Notes under the pieces: model-generated
Seen by the model: the letters and a program-made list of their open reading frames with translations, nothing else
Database searches by the model: none
Told to the model about the DNA's origin: nothing
Position numbers and translations under genes: made by a program
In this document: positions 40,985-47,006 of the stretch, in pieces
Position numbering within the stretch: the stretch's first letter is position 1
How the letters are laid out: each line of letters starts with the position of its first letter
Assembly (NCBI GenBank): GCA_934771475.1
Contig: CAKVMD010000009.1
Location: forward strand, 1 to 47,006
Length of the DNA stretch: 47,006 bases
Direction: 5' to 3'
Source: an uncultured Clostridia bacterium
GTDB lineage: Bacteria > Bacillota > Clostridia > Christensenellales > UBA1242

Positions 40985-41689
40985 TTAAATAAGAGGTTTT
41001 GTTTTAGGAAGATTTTTGCCTCTTGGATAGATTTTGTTTGTAGGCTTTATCTTGCTTATTTCAAGTACAAAGCGCTGTGAGTTATCCGCTTCTTCAAGCA
41101 TATAATTGTAAGTATTCCCCTCTTTGCCGCCTAGCAATGAAATAGCCTTTTCGCCTTGGGCAAGTTCATCTGAGAGACGCTCGCCCTTATACATAAGAAC
41201 CTTTCCTCCAACTTTCACAAAAGGCAAAAGATATTCACAAAGAGTTGGCAAAGATGCAACAGCGCGAGACAGTGCGACGTCGTATTTTTCACGGTGGTTT
41301 TGTGCAAAATCTTCACTTCTCGAATGGAAAGTTTCGACATTTTGTAGACTAAGTTTGAGAATAAGTTCATTTAAAAAATTTATTCTTTTTTGCAGGCTAT
41401 CAACCAGTGTAAGTTTTATATCTGGTCTTACTATTTTAAGTGGAACTCCGGGAAATCCAGCGCCTGTCCCCACATCTATAACACTTGCATTTTTAGGTAT
41501 ATACTTTTCAGGCAAAACGCTGTCTATAAAGTGTTTAATAACGACATCTTCTTGCTCAGTTATGGCGGTCAGATTATATTTTTCATTTTCTTGCACCAAA
41601 AAATCATAATAGACAGAAAACGCATCTATTTGTTTTTCGTTTAAATCAAAACCATATTTTTTAAATTTTTCTTTGATAAGATTGTGCAT
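40985..41689 (-). CDS. rsmG: 16S rRNA 7-methylguanosine methyltransferase RsmG (GidB)
   Basis: 234 residues. SAM-binding motif ASVIDVGTGAGFPGVPLKI, preceded by LTAITEQEDVVIKHFIDSVL; YDVALSRAVASLPTLCEYLL is also family-typical. Methylates G527 (E. coli numbering) of 16S rRNA. It follows mnmG with 26 bp between and an AAAGGG ribosome site. The C-terminal tail (KIKPTNKIYPRGKNLPKTKP) is intact. Confidence 0.96.
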   Translation of the reverse strand: MHNLIKEKFKKYGFDLNEKQIDAFSVYYDFLVQENEKYNLTAITEQEDVVIKHFIDSVLPEKYIPKNASVIDVGTGAGFPGVPLKIVRPDIKLTLVDSLQKRINFLNELILKLSLQNVETFHSRSEDFAQNHREKYDVALSRAVASLPTLCEYLLPFVKVGGKVLMYKGERLSDELAQGEKAISLLGGKEGNTYNYMLEEADNSQRFVLEISKIKPTNKIYPRGKNLPKTKPLI

Positions 41690-41715
41690 ATTTTCCCTTT
41701 GTTCGCTTGTAAATA

Positions 41716-43575
41716 TTATTCTTTGTTTACGGTTTCTTTATGGACAAGAACGCTCAAAACTGCTATGTCGGCCGGTGAAACCCCTGAAATTCTTGATGCT
41801 TGTCCAATGTTTAAAGGTCTAATTTGAGACAATTTTTCTATTGCTTCGAGCCTCAAGCCATGATATTTTTTGTAATCAAAATCGGCTGGAATAAGAGTTT
41901 CTTCGTTCTTTTTAAATTTTTCAATTTCTTCTTGCTGTTGCTTTAAATAGCCCTCATATTTAGTGGTTATGTTCAGTTCGTTTATAACCTCAAAACTAAA
42001 CTCGTCAAAAATATGCAGTTTTTTGTTGATTTTGAAAGCGTCAATATTGCTTCTTTTCAGCATATCTTTAACAGTAACACTTTCTTTTGGCAATGTTTCA
42101 TTGTTTTCAAGATATAAATCGCTAATTTCGTCCACTTTAAATTTTTTATTTAAAAGGTTGCTAATTTTGTCTAAATTTTCTTTCTTTTTTAGAAAAATTT
42201 TCCAGCGTTTGTCGTCAACAAGTCCTACTTTTCTGCCAATTTCAGTCAATCTTAAATCAGCATTGTCGCTTCTTAAAAATAGCCTATATTCAGCGCGACT
42301 TGTCATCATTCTGTAAGGTTCACTTGTCCCCTTTGTAACAATATCATCAATTAACACTCCGATGTAGCCATCACTTCTTTTGAGAACCAGTTGATTTTTG
42401 CCTTTAAGATATAAATTTGCATTAATTCCAGCAATAATGCCTTGTGCGGCGGCTTCCTCGTATCCAGAAGTGCCATTGATTTGCCCTGCAAAAAACAGCC
42501 CCTTATGCGTTTTTAGTTCAAGCGTTGGAAGAAGTTGAGTTGGCTCAATGCAGTCATATTCTATGGCGTAAGAGTCGCGCATTATTTCAGCGTTTTCAAG
42601 ACCTGCAACGGAGTGAACCATTTTTTCTTGTATGTCGGCGGGCATAGAGGTTGAAAAGCCTTGAATGTAAACTTCTTTGGTTTGTAAAGACTCTGGTTCT
42701 AGGAAAAGTTGATGTCTTTCTTTGTCGGCAAAACGAACAATTTTGGTCTCTATTGATGGGCAATATCTTGGGCCTATCCCCTTAATTAGCCCCGAAAATA
42801 CAGGCGCTTTGTCTAAATTATCGCGAATTATTTGATGAGTTTTCTCGTTTGTATATGTTAAATAGCAAACAGCGCGATTTTTACGCTTTTTCTTGGTGAT
42901 AAAGGAGAAATTCTGAATATTTTCCTCTCCTTCTTGCATTTCAAGATTAGAATAATCAATGCTTCGGCCGTTAATTCTCGCGGGTGTACCCGTCTTAAAG
43001 CGGAGAAGTTTTATTCCAAGGTTTGATAGACTATCTGACAACCTTTCGGCGTTTGAAAAACCGTTTGGTCCGCAGTTTTTAGTCCAGTTTCCGACTATAA
43101 TTCTGCTTTTTAGATATACTCCGGTGGCAAATACAATGGCCTTTGCACTATAAAGTTGCCCGACCGCAGTCTCGACTATCTTTATATCCCCTTCGTCTTT
43201 AATTTTTACAACTTCGCCTTGTCTTAAAAATAAGTTTGGAGTTTCTTCAATAGTCTTTTTCATTTCATTGTGGTATTCAATTTTGTCCGCTTGCGCTCTC
43301 AAACTTTGTACTGCTGGTCCCTTGCCTTGATTAAGCATTCTTAATTGTAAAAGAGTTTTGTCTGCATTAACTCCCATTTCTCCGCCAAGTGCATCAATTT
43401 CACAAACGAGTTGACCTTTTGCTGTCCCGCCTATTGACGGATTGCAAGCCAAAAAAGCCACTGCATCTAGTGAAAGGGTTAAAAGCAGTGTTCTGTTTCC
43501 TGTTCTAGCAAGAGCGAGCGCCGCTTCACAGCCGGCATGACCCGCACCAATTACAATCGCGTCATAATTTTCCAT
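41716..43575 (-). CDS. mnmG: tRNA uridine modification enzyme MnmG (GidA)
   Basis: 619 residues, FAD-dependent partner of MnmE. FAD-binding VIGAGHAGCEAALALARTG at the N-terminus, signature ACNPSIGGTAKGQLVCEIDA, the Cys segment GPRYCPSIETKIVRF, PADIQEKMVHSVAGLE and the C-terminal helices (ALSQIRPLNIGQASRISGV type). CGGAGAA precedes ATG. mnmG-rsmG is inverted relative to mnmE and parAB, unlike the usual single direction. Confidence 0.97.
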   Translation of the reverse strand: MENYDAIVIGAGHAGCEAALALARTGNRTLLLTLSLDAVAFLACNPSIGGTAKGQLVCEIDALGGEMGVNADKTLLQLRMLNQGKGPAVQSLRAQADKIEYHNEMKKTIEETPNLFLRQGEVVKIKDEGDIKIVETAVGQLYSAKAIVFATGVYLKSRIIVGNWTKNCGPNGFSNAERLSDSLSNLGIKLLRFKTGTPARINGRSIDYSNLEMQEGEENIQNFSFITKKKRKNRAVCYLTYTNEKTHQIIRDNLDKAPVFSGLIKGIGPRYCPSIETKIVRFADKERHQLFLEPESLQTKEVYIQGFSTSMPADIQEKMVHSVAGLENAEIMRDSYAIEYDCIEPTQLLPTLELKTHKGLFFAGQINGTSGYEEAAAQGIIAGINANLYLKGKNQLVLKRSDGYIGVLIDDIVTKGTSEPYRMMTSRAEYRLFLRSDNADLRLTEIGRKVGLVDDKRWKIFLKKKENLDKISNLLNKKFKVDEISDLYLENNETLPKESVTVKDMLKRSNIDAFKINKKLHIFDEFSFEVINELNITTKYEGYLKQQQEEIEKFKKNEETLIPADFDYKKYHGLRLEAIEKLSQIRPLNIGQASRISGVSPADIAVLSVLVHKETVNKE

Positions 43576-43993
43576 GATATTCTCCGAAATTAAAATAATT
43601 TAGTATACATATTAAAAAGTGCTACTGGCTATTTGCATTTTTTACAGTGAATTTAGTTTTTGGTTTCTGTTAAACCGCTCCAAAATCACGAAGATTATAT
43701 TAAACAAGGTTGCCTCAAAACAGCACGAATGGATGTTTGCTTGCAACTGGTTCTTATTCAAATGATTCAAACATTTATTTTTAAATAATCTGTTAATGCA
43801 ATGAGCAAAATAACTTCACAAAGATTATACTCTTTTTTGCCTACAATTTCAAATAAAATATTTTATTTCTTGCTATAAATTCAAAATAATGCGGAAAAAC
43901 ATTAAAATTGTTAAAAATTTAGCAAAAAATGCTTAAAAAAGTCTTTGTTTTATGTTATTATATAGGTAGACAAATATTTACACGAGGTTATGT
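43576..43993. other. 418-bp divergent gap between mnmG and parA
   Basis: Holds the start regions of mnmG (minus) and parA (plus). No gene or parS site was found. The stretch 43640-43900 is AT-rich with no recognised structure. Confidence 0.6.
43933..43961 (+). promoter_or_regulatory. parAB promoter
   Basis: TTAAAA (43933-43938), 17-bp spacer, extended -10 TGTTATTAT ending at 43961; GAGG lies before ATG 43994. Confidence 0.5.
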
Positions 43994-44818
43994 ATGGGTA
44001 AAATTATAGCATTTGCAAATCAGAAAGGTGGCGTAGGCAAAACAACTACTTGTATCAATCTTGCATCTTATGTGGCAGCAATGGGGAAACGCGTTTTGGT
44101 TCTTGACCTTGACCCTCAGGGCAACGCTACAAGCGGACTAGGAATAGATAAAGAAAACACAATGAAAACCATTTATGATTTGATTTCTGGCGATACGCAG
44201 GTGGAAGAGGTTATTTTGCCAACTTTGCTCGAAGGACTAGATATAATTCCTTCGACTGTTGATCTTGCTGGCGCGGAAATAGAGATGGTTCAAATGCCAC
44301 AGCGCGAAAAGATTATTAAAGGAATTTTGGATCAAATTAAAGATAGTTATGATTTCATAATGATTGACTGTCCGCCTTCGCTGGGCTTGATTACCGTTAA
44401 TGCGCTGACTGCGTGTGACAGCGTTATTATTCCAATGCAGTGTGAATATTATCCACTTATGGGAATAACTCAACTTATGAACACAATAAGGCTTATAAAA
44501 TTTCACCTTAATCCAAGCATTGATGTCGAGGGCGTAGTTATGACCATGAAGGATAAACGCTCAAACTTAACATCACAGGTGAGTGATGAAATACTTAAAT
44601 TTTTTGGCAAAAAGGTCTTTTTTACATATATACCAAGAAATATAAGATTGGCGGAGGCGCCAAGCCATGGAGAACCAATACTTTTGTATGAGCCATCTTC
44701 AAAAGGTGCAGAGGCATACCTGTCTCTCGCTGAGGAATTTCTTGATAGAAACAAGGTTAAATATACACCACTTACAAAAGATACAAAGATAAAATTAAGG
44801 GAGGTAAAGAATGGATAA
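43994..44818 (+). CDS. parA: Chromosome partitioning ATPase ParA/Soj
   Basis: 274 residues. Deviant Walker A QKGGVGKTTTCINLA, Walker A' LVLDLDPQGNATSGLG, Walker B FIMIDCPPSLG. ParA dimers bind DNA nonspecifically and, in B. subtilis, also regulate DnaA. It overlaps parB by 8 bp. GAGG ribosome site. Confidence 0.97.
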   Translation: MGKIIAFANQKGGVGKTTTCINLASYVAAMGKRVLVLDLDPQGNATSGLGIDKENTMKTIYDLISGDTQVEEVILPTLLEGLDIIPSTVDLAGAEIEMVQMPQREKIIKGILDQIKDSYDFIMIDCPPSLGLITVNALTACDSVIIPMQCEYYPLMGITQLMNTIRLIKFHLNPSIDVEGVVMTMKDKRSNLTSQVSDEILKFFGKKVFFTYIPRNIRLAEAPSHGEPILLYEPSSKGAEAYLSLAEEFLDRNKVKYTPLTKDTKIKLREVKNG

Positions 44819-45761
44819 AAAGAAAGGACTTGGAAGAGGACTTGAATCGCTTTTCGGCTTTTATGAGGACGAAAGTAATAATATCATAACTAATCAAACG
44901 GAAAAGAAAGTTGGTGCGGAAGGAGTTACAGAGCTTGATATTAACAGGATTTATCCAAATCCAAACCAGCCTAGAAAGCATTTTGACGAAGAAGCATTAA
45001 GAGAACTTGCTAGTTCAATTAAAACACATGGAGTTATTCAACCGCTCGTTGTCAACAAAGAAAGCGACGGATATATGATAATTGCTGGTGAAAGAAGATG
45101 GCGTGCGTCAAAGCAAGCCGGTCTTGAAAAAGTTCCTGTTGTTGTTAAGAACTACACTGAGAAACAAGTAAAAGAAATATCTATTATTGAAAACTTACAA
45201 CGCGAAGACTTGAATCCTATTGAAGCCGCAAGGGCAATTAAGCAACTTATGGATGAATATAACCTTACACAAGAGGTTGTTTCAGATAGAATTGGAAAGA
45301 GTCGTTCAAATGTAGCAAACACATTGAGATTGTTGTCTTTGTATCCGGATGTAATAAAAATGGTAGAAGACGGGAAGTTGTCGAGTGGTCATGCTAGAAG
45401 TTTGGTTGTAATTGATGATGTTAATGAGCAACTTAGACTTGCTAAAAAGGCTGTTGATGGGAAGTTGTCTGTACGGGACCTTGAAAAAGCGGTTAAAGCA
45501 TATCTTAATCCAGACAGAGAAAAGAAAGTTAAAGTTAACGAGCAATCTCTTGAACTTAAAGAACTCATAAACGATATGCAGCGTGTTTTCGCTACAAAGG
45601 TATCTGCTATTGGTAACGATAATAAAGGGCGCATATATATTGATTACTATACAAGAGATGATTTGGATAGGCTTGCAGAAATGATTGAACTTCTCAAAAA
45701 GAAAGAAATCACGCTTGAAGATTTGAGAAACTACAATAAAAGACACGCAAAAGTACAATAA
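44811..45761 (+). CDS. parB: Chromosome partitioning CTPase ParB/Spo0J
   Basis: 316 residues. N-terminal KKKGLGRGLESLFG (ParA-stimulating basic segment), the CTP-binding region IQPLVVNKESDGYMIIAGE plus GERRWRAS, the helix-turn-helix LTQEVVSDRIGKSRSNVANT that reads parS, and a C-terminal dimer domain. AGGGAGG precedes ATG. Its parS sites lie 0.7-0.9 kb downstream. Confidence 0.97.
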   Translation: MDKKKGLGRGLESLFGFYEDESNNIITNQTEKKVGAEGVTELDINRIYPNPNQPRKHFDEEALRELASSIKTHGVIQPLVVNKESDGYMIIAGERRWRASKQAGLEKVPVVVKNYTEKQVKEISIIENLQREDLNPIEAARAIKQLMDEYNLTQEVVSDRIGKSRSNVANTLRLLSLYPDVIKMVEDGKLSSGHARSLVVIDDVNEQLRLAKKAVDGKLSVRDLEKAVKAYLNPDREKKVKVNEQSLELKELINDMQRVFATKVSAIGNDNKGRIYIDYYTRDDLDRLAEMIELLKKKEITLEDLRNYNKRHAKVQ

Positions 45762-45789
45762 AAAAGATTAAACATAATAGGCGCAAACG

Positions 45790-45816
45790 AAAATCACGGT
45801 TAAAGACTGTGATTTT
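45790..45816 (+). terminator. parAB terminator
   Basis: AAAATCACGGT, TAAAG loop, ACTGTGATTTT, then T residues. Confidence 0.85.
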
Positions 45817-46079
45817 TTGTTGTAATATTTTTAGCGCTAGATAAATACCTCGTAAAAACCTTCAAATTTTAAGCAAATCTTCAATAAGTTTTATGAAAAA
45901 ATTAAAAACTATACAAATGAAAATTCAACTTATGCAAATATAATCCTTGTGTAAACATGGGGCTGAGAAAAAGGGGTAATCAAATATTGTTTGGATTTTA
46001 AAGGTCTTGCCTGTTTTTATTGAAGTGGGGGCTGAGAGGGTTGTTTGGTTCTCTATTAGCCGGCGCGGATACTTATTTT

Positions 46080-46088
46080 TGTGGATAA
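46080..46088 (-). promoter_or_regulatory. Perfect DnaA box outside oriC
   Basis: TGTGGATAA on the plus strand. A single 9-mer can arise by chance in DNA this AT-rich. Confidence 0.35.
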
Positions 46089-46426
46089 CGCTATTGATTT
46101 TTAATTGCGTTTTACTTCGAATTTATTGAAAAAACACGAGCAAGACGATATTGATGCAGCCCTTACTATGGGAAATAGATAACAGATTAGAATATTCACA
46201 AATGCAGGAGCCTATCTGAAATAGTGATGCTGATATCCATACAACGTAAGATTTAGGGATGATAATTTTGAAGAATGGGGGTGTTTTTGATTTTTTCCTT
46301 TAATCTTTACCACTATTGATTAAAATGAATAGGCGCTATTACTCATCATTGTATAATCTATTAAAAATATGTTTGAAAATAAAATAAATTTAAAAATATA
46401 GAGGGGATAAAGAAATGCGTTAAAAG

Positions 46427-46442
46427 TGTTTCACGTGAAACA
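46427..46442. promoter_or_regulatory. parS: parS site, canonical
   Basis: TGTTTCACGTGAAACA, a perfect 16-bp palindrome matching the bacterial parS consensus, 666 bp after parB. Confidence 0.93.
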
Positions 46443-46521
46443 AAATAAATAAAACTTTCAGTGTAAGATAAATTTTGAGGATGATTTAAAGTGCAAAAAT
46501 GGATTTGTGGTTGGCTCAGAA

Positions 46522-46537
46522 TGTTTCACATGAAACA
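46522..46537. promoter_or_regulatory. parS: parS variant
   Basis: TGTTTCACATGAAACA: one central G to A change from the canonical site. Confidence 0.7.
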
Positions 46538-46617
46538 TTTTATGGTTAAAATGATAAACAATTTGAAAAGCGCTTTCATAATATTGCTTAAATTGTCAAC
46601 TAATAGAGGTTTTTTTC

Positions 46618-46662
46618 GAACTCAAAATGTTTCACATGAAACATTTTGAGTTCGTTTTTTTT
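46618..46662 (+). terminator. Terminator-like hairpin carrying a parS variant
   Basis: Perfect 17-bp arms (46618-46634 and 46637-46653) separated by CA, followed by G and T8. The upstream transcript is unknown. Confidence 0.6.
46628..46643. promoter_or_regulatory. parS: parS variant inside the hairpin
   Basis: Same TGTTTCACATGAAACA variant as at 46522, at the tip of the 17-bp inverted repeat. Confidence 0.65.
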
Positions 46663-47006
46663 CAAGCAAATTAAATAAAGCAAGGGCTTGAATTTTGTTT
46701 GTTTCCAGGCTTTATTAAAATATTGTTTCAAAAATAACCCAAATGAAAGGCATTTAAAAGGTAAGTGAGGCATTATGAGTTGCCCGATTATATAGATTTA
46801 TGGACAAAGTGTGTAATCCCTTACCATATTTACTAAAAATTGCAAAGATTTTTTATAGCGCTATGAATAAATTTACCTCATTAAACTTCATCGGGGCGGC
46901 AAGCCGTAAAATTAGAACACAGAATATAAACTATGAGATGTTAAAATTTGAGCAAGATAAATTTTAAGTTGTTAAACGCAATCACCTTGATAAATCAAGG
47001 CATCAC

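Larger units (their letters stand above)
45762..47006. other. 1.2-kb noncoding tail with parS cluster
   Basis: No convincing gene. Contents: parB terminator, GGGGCTGAGA twice (45959 and 46027), a perfect DnaA box (46080-46088, minus), three parS-type sites, and at the edge the hairpin CCTTGA/TCAAGG (46984-46999). Fragments with coding-like runs (46094-46181) have no start signals and may be eroded or random. Confidence 0.6.

Noticed and set aside
45959..46070. TPP-riboswitch-like GGGGCTGAGA motifs
   Set aside because: Only the CTGAGA part is present, twice. The ACCCTTTGAACCTGAT and GATAATGCC parts are missing and no thiamine gene follows.
46094..46181. Possible gene remnant (AAACACGAGCAAGACGATAT region)
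   Set aside because: Short coding-like runs in two frames but no start signal and no recognisable protein.
46395..46422. Two-codon minigene ATG-CGT-TAA after GAGGGG
   Set aside because: Too short to judge and likely to arise by chance in AT-rich DNA.
46491..46649. 52-codon GTG frame between the parS sites
   Set aside because: Its ends are formed by the parS palindromes and the hairpin; weak ribosome site, no promoter, no family resemblance.

Overview
The window is a low-GC, gene-dense bacterial chromosome segment carrying the replication origin. Gene content and style suggest an uncultured Bacillota member of Clostridia type, probably host-associated. The signs are AGGAGG ribosome sites, TTGACA-17-TATAAT promoters, RecR/YbaB/DnaX, DUF1385-PrmC, a DUF1540-like protein, and BspA-type leucine-rich-repeat and InlB-like surface proteins. 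TGA is read as stop and TGG as Trp, so the standard bacterial code applies. No rRNA, tRNA, CRISPR array, insertion sequence or prophage was seen.

Left arm (1-28.2 kb, mostly minus strand, away from the origin). A short monocistronic gene (242-388) is followed by dnaX-ybaB-recR-argS. In dnaX the tau C-terminus is reached only by a -1 shift on a run of nine A. Next come pgk-tpiA, dusB and a SpoVB/MurJ-type flippase, several unassigned proteins, rplI, a DUF1385-prmC fusion with prfA, a BspA-like protein with a small partner, rpsF-ssb-rpsR-rpmE, a 1371-residue InlB/GLUG-type surface protein, trpS (plus) and recF (minus).

Origin (28.2-31.3 kb). dnaA and dnaN flank a 534-bp gap. It holds two perfect DnaA boxes inside a 21-bp direct repeat, followed by six DnaA-trio-like triplets. 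Gene orientation largely switches here.

Right arm (31.3-47 kb, mostly plus). It holds a dUTPase, a 922-residue BspA-like protein with a nearly identical internal duplication, then rpmH-rnpA-yidD-yidC-jag, a Nudix hydrolase and mnmE. mnmG-rsmG runs the other way, and parA-parB follows. About 0.7 kb past parB is a parS cluster: one canonical site and two CACATG variants, one of them inside a terminator-like hairpin.

The most unusual recurrent signal concerns translation starts. At least five genes (flippase, dusB, a 608-aa Lys-rich protein, a 127-aa protein and mnmE), and probably recF, have no Shine-Dalgarno sequence. Instead a promoter -10 hexamer ends exactly 6 nt before the start codon, so their mRNAs should be leaderless. 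Other operons in the window use strong Shine-Dalgarno sites, so two initiation modes appear to coexist. Promoter and terminator calls were made by eye.
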